DNA of 64,000 nucleotides, taken from positions 32,858,008 through 32,922,007 of the forward strand of contig CM049313.1 in assembly GCA_026874595.1 (NCBI GenBank), written 5' to 3'. Below, piece by piece: positions 47,400 to 57,629 of the stretch; positions within the stretch are counted from its first letter, which is position 1; each line of letters opens with the position of its first letter. The notes under the pieces were generated by a model. That model was not told the origin of the DNA and did no database searches. It saw only the letters and a list, made by a program, of their open reading frames with translations. This DNA is from Sipunculus nudus. Lineage: Eukaryota > Annelida > Sipuncula > Golfingiida > Sipunculidae. The position numbers and the translations under genes were made by a program.

Positions 47400-48400
47400 G
47401 TAATTTAATTCACTGACTTTCTTGTCAACAATGTAAGGACCAAAATACCTAGCTTGCAAAGGTCTGCTGGGGATGGGAAGTAAGGCAAGGACCTTTTCAC
47501 CGGGCTCAAACGTCCTACTTACACTGTGCTTGTCATACTTTGTTTTTGTTTTACTTTGTGCAGATTTTAGATTTGACTTTGCAATCTTACAAGCATTTTG
47601 TAGTTTAGTGCGAAAGTCTGAGACATACTGTAACAAACTAAGAGATTCAGGATTTTCACACAAAAGTTTTTCTTTAAGCAGTTTTAATGAACCGCGAACT
47701 GAGTGTCCAAAAACTAGTTCAAAGGGACTGAAACCCAAGGACTCTTGAAATGTTCTCTGACAGCAAACAGCAATAGGTGGATTCCTTCATCCCAGTCTTT
47801 CTGTGTGTCATAACAATAAGTCATAATCATGTTTTTTAATGTGTGGTGAAAACGCTCGAGGGCGCCCTGACTTTCATGATGGTATGGCAAAGAGCTGTAC
47901 TGTTTTATACCTAGCTCAAGCATAACTTGCTGGAATAAGCCAGACATAAAATTAGACCTTTGGTCAGACTGAACGGATTTTGGTAATCCAAAAGTTGTAA
48001 AAAACTTGGTCAGAGCCTTGACAACACTTTTGGCATTAATTTTGCGCAATGGTATTGCCTCAGGGAACCTGGTAGATGCGAACATAATTGTTAGCAAGTA
48101 TTTATGTCCAGATTTTGTTTTAGGCAGTGGTCCAACACAGTAAAAAATAATCCAACTAAATGGTTCCTCGAAAGCAGGAATAGGCCTTAGTGGGGCCTGA
48201 GGAGGATTCATATTGAGCTTGCCTACCATCTGGCATGTATGGCATGATTTACAATATTATGCAACATTGGTCCTGAGGTTAGGCCAATAGAAGTGTGTAC
48301 TAACTTTCTGATAAGTTTTATTTATATCTAAATGGCCAGATAAAGGAGCCTCATGTGCCATGCTTATAATTTCATTGCGATAGCTTTTGGGCATTACTAT
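47400..48400 (-). pseudogene. Gmr1-type integrase
   Basis: The H2C2 finger reads HEAPLSGH ... CKSCHTCQ, with a TAA stop just before the cysteines (about 48262). In the core, the position expected for the first catalytic Asp is Tyr (codon 48142-48140, in FYCVGPLPK). The second Asp (VQSDQRSNF) and the Glu (HHESQGALERF) remain. The core frame breaks near 47730. The C-terminal part carries RYFGPYIVDKKV, a GPY/F-type module that binds DNA or chromatin in the family. Confidence 0.85.
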
Positions 48401-48779
48401 TTGATGTTTCATGGCCCACTCATCATCAGCGCATACATCAGGTGGTCGCCATTTACGCATAAGCACTCCAATTTTTAACATAGAAACAAACTGGGTTCTG
48501 TGACAGCTCATCTTTAGAAACCACCCTGGGTAACAAACATGAAATATCAGGGTCATAATGCTGTTCTGCGATAAGTTGTGACCTTGAAAATGCTGCATCC
48601 TGCTCGGGCGAGTCGTTAGACGAGTCACAAGTGACTCCCAGAGTGTTATTATCTGGACCATTATCCTCATGTGTGTTATTCTTGGCCATAGATCTAGTTA
48701 CAGCACATGAAGGATACAAACTAGGACTTTCCTGACTTTCAGGTTCAGTGTCCTGATCAAGTGACGGCTTTTCTGTCAC

Positions 48780-49080
48780 TATTGGTACAGGTTGTACTTT
48801 GTCAACGGCAACATCATTGCCTAGCAGCAACTGAATTCCCTTAAAGGGTAAAGTAGTTCTTATGCCCACAGTAATATTCCCAGAAATCAAATCTGAATTT
48901 TAATGTATACTGTGAGGCGGAAATGAAGTGTGCTTGTCTGAAAACACATAATTAAAAAGTGCATGTGCAACAGTAAAGGATCTATTAGAAAATGGCAAAG
49001 TGTTTGCTGACATGAGAGTTTGGCCCTCAAAATTCTAATAGGGGTAGAATCTGAAAAATCACTTGAAAGTGATACAAAAC
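48780..49080 (-). pseudogene. Gmr1-type protease remnant, catalytic motif missing
   Basis: The frame STPIRILR that should run into the aspartic-protease D-[ST]-G triad instead runs straight into QTLMSANTLPFSNRSF in another frame, so the active site appears deleted near 49030. NITVGIRTTLPFKGIQLLLG near 48870-48820 matches the far end of the domain. Confidence 0.6.
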
Positions 49081-49560
49081 CATCATGTATGAATGGCTCA
49101 AATAACTCCATTTCAGAGACAGGAGAGGAATGTACTACCTCAGTTTCATCAAACAAAGAACTGACATTGACAGTGTCAGTCATTAACTCTTTTTCAAAGT
49201 CGTTAAAGGAATCTACATCCTTTATTACCCTCAAACTCCTCATGGGAGTCGACAGAGGAATTCTCCTCAGCAGAAACAAACTTCTGTTTGTCATTAGAGG
49301 ACCTGGCCTCATTTGAAATATTCTCGCAAGAGTCATAAAAGGACTTAGACTTATTTAGTGGATACTCCTCGCAGGAATCTTGAAATGACCTGGCCTTATT
49401 GAATTCCTCGCAGGAATCAAATGAGGTTTTTACCCCGCAAGCAACAGCCAAACTGTTCAGTATTTTACAGAAATGATCCCAGAGGCAAGCCTTCTCAAGT
49501 TTGTTCAAATGGTTTGCATTTGATGAATCTGAGCGAAGTTACACGAATTTGAACTTAGTC

Positions 49561-51319
49561 ATTAGGCCAAGTAAGCATACTGACATAGTAATCTCAGAAA
49601 TTACAGCATTACCAAGTATTGTGCAAATGTTGGTCACATAACTCATATTTGAAGTTGCAGATTTCGTGGTGCCACCTACATTGACCTGTTTTTAATGGGC
49701 AAAAAATCTTTTAATTTTAGCCTATTTCAGCTTATAATGTTTATGATGAAACTGTCCAGTTGAAACGTTCAATTTTTCAAAAGAATTATCCTAGGACATG
49801 GTTCTTTCAATCATATAAGAATGATTAAGTTTGTTGATTTTTGGTTGAGTCGTGTAAAAAGCTTAAGTTGGTCTTATGGCCATTATTATGTCTATTTCAA
49901 ACTGCGGACTGCAATAGTCTTCTTCTACAAAATTGTTGTATCAATTATAACTTCTGTAACATTGCAAAAAAAATGTTTATTCTTAGGTGGCCTTTGTTCA
50001 ATGTTTACTTGAATGATTTTTGGCAGAATTATTTGACGTTTAACAATGAAAGGACTGCATCTTTTATTATTCTAGATATTTTGATAAAAAGTTTATGAAT
50101 ATGTCAGCTTATAAAAAGCATTTTAGACAATGTCTTTCAGTATGTGTAACCAGATTTAGCAACAGGCCAAGATTGTGTCTGTATCTTTAAATAGGTTGAA
50201 AAACTACCAACTGTTTCAAATTATGCAACAGATAAAGAGTTCATTCAGTGCAGCCAGATAAATGTCAAGAGTTTAATCAGTGCAGCCAAGCACAAGGCAT
50301 GTGATCACCTCATGAGTGTCATGTGAACACCTCATGGGCACAATGTGATCAACTCATGGGTAGCATGTGATTACCTCATGAGTATCATGTGATCACCTAA
50401 TGGATGTCATGCCCCTCAGGGCTGCATGTGGAGCCAATCTGTGAGTTTATGTAATGATTTGGCTTTTATTTCAAATTTGGCAACAGGCCAAAGGTCAATC
50501 TGGATCTATTTATAGCTTTAGCAGATTGCCAACTGTGTCAGATTATGCAATAGGTCAAGAGTTCACTCAGTGCAGCCAGGTACAGGTCAAAAGTCACTCA
50601 GTCTAGCCAGATGAGTCAAGAGTTCACTCTGTGCGGTAGCTTGAGCCAGCAATTTGTCACAGTTCACTCGGGGCAACTGCCTCACCTAAGCCTGGTCAGC
50701 CCCATGTATCAGACTCAAGGTAAGTTTGATGTATTGGCCTGATATTTTTACCTGTCTATGTGTCTTTGATGGCTTTCTCGTTCACAAGACAGATGTCGCC
50801 ACCTACAATGACTTTTGCACAGTATATGCGCCTGATTAATTCTACAGAGGAATTTGATATATCAGCCTGAAATTGGGCATATTAATACATATTGAATGGC
50901 TTTGTCGTATACAAGACTTGTGGTACCACTTACAATAAATTTTGCACAGTGTGTGTCCCTGCTTATTGCTCAGGAGGGGTTTGATATATCAATCTGAAAT
51001 TGGGCATATGTTTATATTTCTGATAGCTTCGTTGTATATCAGACTGGCTACAATCATTTTGTGTTGTGTGCACCAATGCCAGAATTTCAATAGTTATGTT
51101 TGTGTTATACTCATATTATTCAAAATGTTTAGTACTTGCATTGTTCATATACATGAAAAGTAATGGTCACGTCCAGCATTGAAGCATTATACCTGGTGTA
51201 TATCCCAATGCACAGGTTTCCATTAGGCCTGTAGGCCTTGTATTTATATAAGTCACCTTCACTTGTTCCATAATATTGAGTTAGTATAGCATAAGGCCAC
51301 ACAGCCATCTCCTCCATAT
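49561..51319. other. Repeat-rich stretch without genes
   Basis: Contains a 22-bp tandem repeat at 50298-50410, a diverged ~300-bp direct duplication (about 50140-50700, with 'GTGCAGCCAG' and 'CAACAGGCCAA' in both halves) and ~120-bp repeats (50760-51060) related to those at 5225. Confidence 0.6.
50298..50410. repeat. 22-bp tandem repeat, five copies
   Basis: Unit CATGTGATCACCTCATGAGTGT, with substitutions in each copy and little length change. Confidence 0.85.
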
Positions 51320-51480
51320 TGTAGTAGGATTTGGCAGGATTCAACCTGGCCTACAGGAACTGACCTCTGCACTTTTGGGACCTCAGATCTGACGGCACCC
51401 GGACATGCGCAGAAGGCCCAGGGTTTGGACACCGATAAGACAAGGATTCTTGAAAGTGATAATAAAATAATATTTATCCA
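51320..51480 (+). repeat. Left LTR-like repeat
   Basis: A 161-bp sequence starting TGTAGTAGGATTTGGCAGG and ending TTATCCA, with a polyadenylation-like AATAAAATAA near its end. A ~93% identical copy lies at 57470-57629. TG...CA ends are typical of LTRs. CCATAT precedes it and CCATAT also spans its right end, so a solo LTR is an alternative reading. Confidence 0.75.
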
Positions 51481-52227
51481 TATGAATCTTGGGTCTTTTC
51501 TGTCATCGACCACATACAGGTGAGCGAACAGATAGCTCACACATGTCAACGTAATGTAAAAAACGGTCTACAATGGTAACGACGGTGAAATATTCGTCAA
51601 AACGTTGACGGACGAGCAGGCTTGGCTTATCTTGTCTGGAATTCCGTTTGCATTTTGAAAGGCCGTTTTACAGTAAATTCAACATGTTTCATGACGGGAT
51701 TTCTTACATCCGGGTGTGGACAGCTTTCATTTACCAGGTATATAGTACCTAACAACTGTTATTCTTTTTCGCTTGGCTAATTTGACTAACACTAGCAGTA
51801 AGAAGCTCCGTATCTTTAAATTTGCCTCGCTTCTTTCTGCCTTTTCACGTGATACAGCTTTCTCGATCACGGGTACAATGCGTTCCCTTTTATTCGGCAT
51901 TCATTTAAACTGAGCTCTCAAAAGCACACGCTCGACACGTATTCCTACAGTCTGTGCTCCTTAACATATTAAAATAATATCCAGGCAAACCTGTTAAGAC
52001 TTGATTGTTAATTATGAACCATCATTCTTGCCACAAGTAGTTTTTCCCGTGCTTTCCATACTTACCAATGCATTGATATAGTACAGTACTCATAATATTT
52101 GTACTAATCCATAACCTGATAACAAACATTCTATCTGGTTAAATAATTTTGAATCAGTTTCCCTATCACGTTATTTGCCATTTATTTGCACTGAGTGATA
52201 TATAGAATTTTGGTTGGCTACATTTTT

Positions 52228-52870
52228 TCATTACACTGAGTGACACTCCGTTACACTGAGTGACACTCGGTGAAGTGCTGAGTGATTTTGTCTCACTGAG
52301 ATTCACTCAGTGAACTGGTTAGCGATTTTGTCTCACTGAGTGACTCAGTGAACTGTTTAGTGATTTTCTCACTGAGAGCCACTTACTCTCAGTGATCTGC
52401 TGAGTGATTTTGTCTCATTGAGCCATTTAGTCTCAGTGAACTGCTTAGCGATTTTGTGTCACTGAGATTCACTCAGTGAACTGTTTGGTGATTTGTCTCA
52501 ATGAGAGCCACTTACTCTCAGTGATCCACTGATTGATTTTGTGTCACGGAAAGCCATTTACTCTAAGTGAATTGTTTAGCGATTGTCTCACTGAGAATAA
52601 CTCTGTAAACTGCTTAGTGATTTATCTGAGTCACTCAGTGAACTGTTAATGATTTTCTCACTGAGAGTCGCTTGCTCTCAGTGACCTGAGTGAATAAGTC
52701 CCACTTATAACCATTTAGACTCGGTGAACTGCTTAGCGATTTTGTTTCACACTCTCAGTGAACTGCTTAGTAATTTTTTCTCACAGTTAATTTAACTCCC
52801 AGTGGTCTGTTTTGCGAGTCATTTTGTCTCACTCAAGAGACTTTGCATTATCCCCTGAGTAAGGGTCATT
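52228..52870. repeat. Palindromic minisatellite, ~55-65 bp units
   Basis: Units repeat 'CACTGAG(N)CTCAGTGAACTGCTTAGCGATTTTGTCT' about ten times with much variation. Within each unit CACTGAG and CTCAGTG are inverted copies, so every unit can form a hairpin. Confidence 0.8.
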
Positions 52871-53109
52871 TACCTAGAGTAAATTCTCATTGACTCTAAC
52901 TTCAAATTTTACATTCAGTTTGCTGTTATTGAACCAGTCTGCAATATTTAGAATGTTAGTGCTCCTTTTGTGTCATTTGAGAGGAGTGAGTTAGGACCAA
53001 GTTTTTTCCGCTAACATTTTGCATTTTTACCTAAGTCTATGTAAGTTGCATTTTCACATTTATAAGTAACATATATGGTATATGCTGTACTCCAGATAAC
53101 AGATTCATT

Positions 53110-53480
53110 AGATTTAAATACGGTTACAAATAACTGCATTCACTGGAAGGCTTGCGGGTGGCATACTTCCTTGATATTTATTAATTTTGCTGGAAATACC
53201 GCCAGGGTTTAGTGATTGTAATTGGTGCTCACTGGCAATCGCACCCATGATTGGTGGATGTAATTGATATTCACTGGGAATCCTTGTAGTGTTTTCTACC
53301 TATTGAGTTTAATTGACACTTTGTACTTGACCACTTTTGAGTGAATTTATATTCACTGGAAATCGCAGCGACCTAGTGATATTCTCTGGATGTGAATAAC
53401 ATTAAGTTGGAAATACCCGAGTGATACACTTGACAAGAATTTGCATATCACTGGAAGACTCCCTGTGACACCTCGTCATG
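53110..53480. repeat. Degenerate repeats with TTCACTGG core
   Basis: Loose recurrence of 'GTAATTGATATTCACTGGGAATC'-like blocks about every 70 bp. Weak; boundaries uncertain. Confidence 0.4.
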
Positions 53481-53939
53481 TCTGTACATTTACAAGAAAG
53501 TATTCCAGTGATATATGCTAATTGACTGATTAACATTCATTAAGAGTTTATCTACCATAAGATACCATAAATTTTAAGTGAAAGTAACTTTAGTTTCTGT
53601 AGCGTAAGGCTTGAACTTCCTCTGGCTGTTATTTCCAGTCACATTGACATTCATAGTGATTTTCAATATAAAAGAGTCACGTTGAGGTGCTTTGGTTTAT
53701 GTGGCCTCTTTTTCTCATTCTGTCGGCTAAGCTGGTGATCGGAATGAGGGACCCATTAACCTGATTACGGATTAGCGCGACTCTTACTGCTTTATGTGTC
53801 CTAGATTGTCTATGTTTCATAGATAATTAAGAAATATATACACTGTTGTAGTAGATATACTTTTGGCACTACTTCATATATTACCAGAACTGCTCTCATG
53901 GCTTTACCATAAGATCTGATCACGGCCACACTAAGACAA

Positions 53940-55900
53940 ATGTTAGAGGTGCTGCCGCATATTCTTACCCAGGAAGCTGCAAGAAGAAGAATATTCCTTC
54001 GAGATGATGATCCAAATTTTGGTCTCCAAGATCTAGGGTCGGCTACTGGGGTGAGTTTAGGCATTTGGCAAGAATTAGCAGATGAACGTCGGATACTTCC
54101 GCCAAATCAGGGTGCTTCAGCCATTTTAACAGATAAGGAGAGTATTTCCGTACATTTAGAGCATAGTGACCCGGAAATAGACAAGATCCTGCGCGCCTAC
54201 CCTAGAGGAGGCATATACAGAGGCCATAGTCAGATTAGAAGTGGGCTCAACAGTTACGAGTCGGGGTATGATACGCCGTTGCGTTTTGTCCCAGGTTCAG
54301 CAGAATATCCTTGGGAGCGATGGCAGTCCGGAGAGCATCTGCCAGGCTATTTGATCTATCCTGAGGAGCGACAGCGAACTCCTTTTCAAGATGTCTCGTA
54401 CAGGGAACACGAGGACCAGTGTAATGGATGTTTTCATGATTACAACGTCCCATCAGCTTCTGTTGAATGTCAGCGCCAACATGAGCAAGCTCAAAGTCAA
54501 ACAACATGCCTTGCGCCATTGTATGAAGAAAAACACCCAATGGATCAGTACCCTGTCCCCATAACAGAGAATAGGGGAAGTCATTATGAGACACGTCCGA
54601 TGGAACATACCACGAGTACAAAGTATAATTCCCACTCAGACTGTTACACTGAACATTCTAATAGCAATAGTAGCCATCGGAAGCATTCAAATCATAGAGA
54701 TCATAAAAAAGATATCATAGGGTTCATAGGAATCAACATAGACCAAGCTCATCTGAAACTACGTAGGTGACGTAGACGTTGCTCCAGCTCTTCTAACTCA
54801 ATTTCTTCAAGTTACAGTGGACTTTCATCTTGTTCCTCTATACATCCGGTTCAGGACGTCTCTACAGTCCAGTAAGAAGGCCGAGATGCCATCGTTCATC
54901 AAGTTCATCAAACAATTCAAGTTCTCATAGTTCGTATAGACATCAAGGACGGCATTCTTCATATAACACCGGAAGGTGTTGTCATAAATCAAAAGAAGGA
55001 GAAATTGAGAATTACAATGAGCTGCAACAAAAGAGTGAGAAGAGGAACAAGCAACAATCTCTGGAATTGGAGGAAGAGAGGAATAAAGTTGCTGTAACAA
55101 CGCAAAAGCAAACCGCTTTGAAAGAACGTGTTCGCACGTTACAACAGAAGCGGATCCGGGGGGGGGGGTCCGGAAGCCCCCCCCCCTTTTCATGAGAAAC
55201 AACGTTTTTTAAGGGCTTCGAACAAAATTTTTGCCGCCAGGACCCCTCCCCCCCCCCTTTCAAGACCTGAGGACCTTTTTCAAGGGTTTTCATTTGTCCT
55301 CCTGGGTTGGACCCCCCCCCCCCCTTTTTCTAAATCCTGGATCCGCCCCTGTAGAAGAGATGTTGGCTAGTAAAGAGTCGTCACTGTCACACGCTGAAGA
55401 AAAGGCTCGTCGAACATGACGTGCAAATCTCCAATCTTAAGAAAAGATGAAGACCTTTGAAGAAACCGTTACTCGAGAGATCGTCAGACATAATAAACAA
55501 ATCGCTGATCTCAAGGATGAGGTCAGACTCCTTGAAGAGTATGTTGAGCGAGAAAAGAAGCGTGTCAAAAAATAAGACAAAACAATCTCTGGTAGAAAAA
55601 GGACATCACATCAAACTACGTCGGTCTCACGAGATTCTGGGAGCTAAGCATAGTCAACTTCAGGCGGCATTCCAGAAGACCAAATCACAGCTGCAGGTGT
55701 TAGAACTGAAGAAGAACAAGTTCACCAAAGGTTCCAGTAAAGGTCAGGACGAATATGAACCACAGGAAACCATCGAAAGTAGTGGGGAAAAAGAGATCAT
55801 CCCGAAAAGTAAACGTATTCTTGAGAAAGAGCTCCCAAGGGTCCCAGCGCAGTTAGAAAAACACCAGACTCTGGTGAGAAAGTTTCAGAGCAAATGTTAA
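53940..55900 (+). pseudogene. Ser/Arg-rich and coiled-coil protein, broken (unknown function)
   Basis: The first frame (53940-54770, 276 residues) begins MLEVLPHILTQEAARRRIFL and is acidic and Tyr/Pro/Gln-rich, becoming His/Ser/Arg-rich. A frameshift near 54840 leads into RSSSSSNNSSSHSSYRHQGR and then a helix dense in K, E and Q (KEGEIENYNELQQKSEK). An insertion at 55145-55351 splits the coiled coil, which resumes with EEMLASKESSLSHAEEKAR, KQIADLKDEVRLLEEYVERE and KHSQLQAAFQKTKSQLQ. I recognise no family. The position inside an LTR-flanked unit suggests a Gag-like or captured protein, but this is inference. Confidence 0.55.
55145..55351. mobile_element. Small inserted element with CAG..GCGGATCC inverted ends
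   Basis: The left end is CAGAAGCGGATCCGGG; the right end read inward is CAGGGGCGGATCCAGG. The 207-bp interior is dominated by G11, C10, C10 and C13 tracts. It interrupts the coiled-coil frame, which resumes after it. No clear target duplication, so the class is unknown. Confidence 0.65.
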
Positions 55901-57455
55901 ACGCATGAAACCTCAGATATTCTTCTTACATCAGCAGCCCTGAAGCAACAACAAGAACCCGTTAATGCTGACGTATTGCATCCGGTTTGTCTCTGTTCAT
56001 TATGAACAGCAAGTGTATATGCAGCTGCAGCATGAAAAAGATTTACTATAAGACGGGCTGAAGTCTTGTCCAGATGTTCTACCTGATCATACAAATGCTT
56101 TAATATCCGTGCTGAATGGTAGGTCCGAAGACCGCATATGACAAATCTTGCAGCCTACAGAATAAATAAATTGGTGATTCCATGGGCACAAGTTGTAAAG
56201 TTGTTGTTATCAGTTGCTTGGGCTTCGGTTCTCGTTCAATCGGCTTAGCTGGCGAAAGAGGTTCCGAACCTAGGGACTGAAATAGACAGAAATGTATTTG
56301 TGCTATTAGTTCCACTGTATAATTTATTGGGCATAACCATATACCTAACAAACCTTTAATAATTACGTTTGCCAATTATAGCCTCCTGAAATCCTATGTA
56401 CACAGAGAAGGACAACTGAAAAAACGCACTGATAGGCGACCTTTCAATGGACGAAGATAGACACTGCATTGCACTGATATTAAACTTGGCCAGGTTCGAG
56501 TATTTGAATTGTCCATGATCCAGTTTCAGAGAAAGATGGCTCTGACAAGGAAGCTTAGCACATTTTCCGGTCTATATGAAGATCATTCTAATCGGAATAA
56601 AGCCAGGAGCTTCATCAAGAAGAAAACTGTCAATGAGAAAGCCGTTTTATGACTGATTAATGGAACTGTGTATCTATAATTTTGTGAAACTCCTAATTTG
56701 AATACAAATGCATATATGCAGTTGGCGGATAAAAACTTTCTACATCCGTAAAAGGCTTAGAACGACATGTCAGTATAGACGTCAAGGTTTTCAAAAACAG
56801 CCGAAGTACACTCGAATATTATATTCCGCAGACAACAACCATCAGGATCTACCGCCATCTTCGTATACCCCCAAGGGAATATTTCCTGACCAGCGAGCAG
56901 GCTAGTGAAGTATACGATCTCGACTGGTCACTGCTGTGATTCCAATACAAGATGGTTCATGCTTGAAACAAACTAAACCTCGATGATGAATAATTTTTTT
57001 ATGGAAAATAATAACGGCTATTTTCTGGAACTTCATAAAATCGTTAGAAATAGGCTGCACTTCCTTATTTTAACCCGAATGTGCTTTTGTGATTTGGTTT
57101 ATGCCATTCATATTTACACAATTAAGATAATGATTTCACTCTATAGATTAGTGTAACAGTAAAACAGTCCTCTTGTAATGCGATGTTGCTTTGGCTCAGC
57201 CATATAAATAATTTTTTGCCTGAGTTTTCTTCTTGATTCATTTGTCTGTGCTGACGAAACGCAGACATAACTTAGTGCTTATTGTATCCTTTAAGTACCA
57301 ACACCCTGGTTTAGTCGGATTGGCTGGAAGGCCATGGAGAACTTATATGTCTGTTTGTATAAGTTTAGAAACAAGTTCAAATGTTAGTTACAAATAACTC
57401 ATAATTTATGTTGGTCCTCTCCCAGTTAACTTGTCAGAATGGGACCTAAGTTTTC
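55901..57455 (+). other. Decayed interior of the LTR-flanked unit
   Basis: Short open frames only. A 66-residue frame at 56708-56905 ends SYTPKGIFPDQRAG and has no recognisable domain. Confidence 0.5.
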
Positions 57456-57469
57456 AAGAGGGGGAGGAA
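57456..57469 (+). promoter_or_regulatory. Polypurine tract
   Basis: Fourteen purines end one base before the TG of the right LTR. This is where plus-strand DNA synthesis is primed in LTR retrotransposons. Confidence 0.65.
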
Positions 57470-57629
57470 TGTAGTAGGATTTGGCAGGATTCCACCGGAC
57501 TCCAGGAGCCGACCTCTGCACTTTTGGGACCTCGGACCTGACGTCACCCGGACATGCGCAGAAGGCTCAGGGTTTGGACACGGTGAAGACAAGGATTCTT
57601 GAAAGTGATAATAAAATAATATTTATCCA
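57470..57629 (+). repeat. Right LTR-like repeat
   Basis: A 160-bp partner of 51320-51480, sharing the TGTAGTAGG start, GGACATGCGCAGAAGG, the AATAAAATAA signal and the TTATCCA end. Identity drops abruptly outside these limits. Confidence 0.75.

Larger units (their letters stand above)
45990..49560 (-). mobile_element. Decayed Ty3/gypsy retrotransposon with integrase before RT (Gmr1-type)
   Basis: Domains on the minus strand, 5' to 3': acidic Ser/Glu-rich region (49510-49090); remnant protease (about 49060-48780); integrase with H2C2 finger, DDE core and GPY/F-type tail (48400-47400); reverse transcriptase (47040-46120); start of RNase H (about 46080-46010). The integrase tail and RT N-terminus share one uninterrupted frame (47738-46896), so this order is native. 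Ty3/gypsy elements normally have RT before integrase; the reversed order defines the Gmr1 group. It is dead: stops, frameshifts, a lost protease active site and a changed integrase Asp. Gag, the rest of RNase H and the LTRs are not found. A SINE is nested in the RT. Confidence 0.88.
51320..57629 (+). mobile_element. LTR-flanked non-autonomous element (LARD-like candidate)
   Basis: Two ~160-bp repeats with TG...CA ends enclose about 6 kb. A polypurine tract (AAGAGGGGGAGGAA, 57456-57469) directly precedes the right repeat, as in LTR retrotransposons, which fixes the plus-strand orientation. No reverse transcriptase, integrase or protease motif is found inside. The interior holds a 2.4-kb leader with palindromic repeats, a broken Ser/Arg-rich and coiled-coil ORF, and 1.4 kb of decayed sequence. 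No matching target-site duplication flanks the whole unit and no clear primer-binding site follows the left repeat, so two neighbouring LTRs of one family remain possible. Confidence 0.6.

Noticed and set aside
47473-47748. 91-residue plus-strand open frame
   Set aside because: Antisense shadow of the Gmr1-type integrase tail.
55128-55419. Glycine- and proline-rich open frames on both strands
   Set aside because: They arise from the G and C tracts of the 207-bp insertion.
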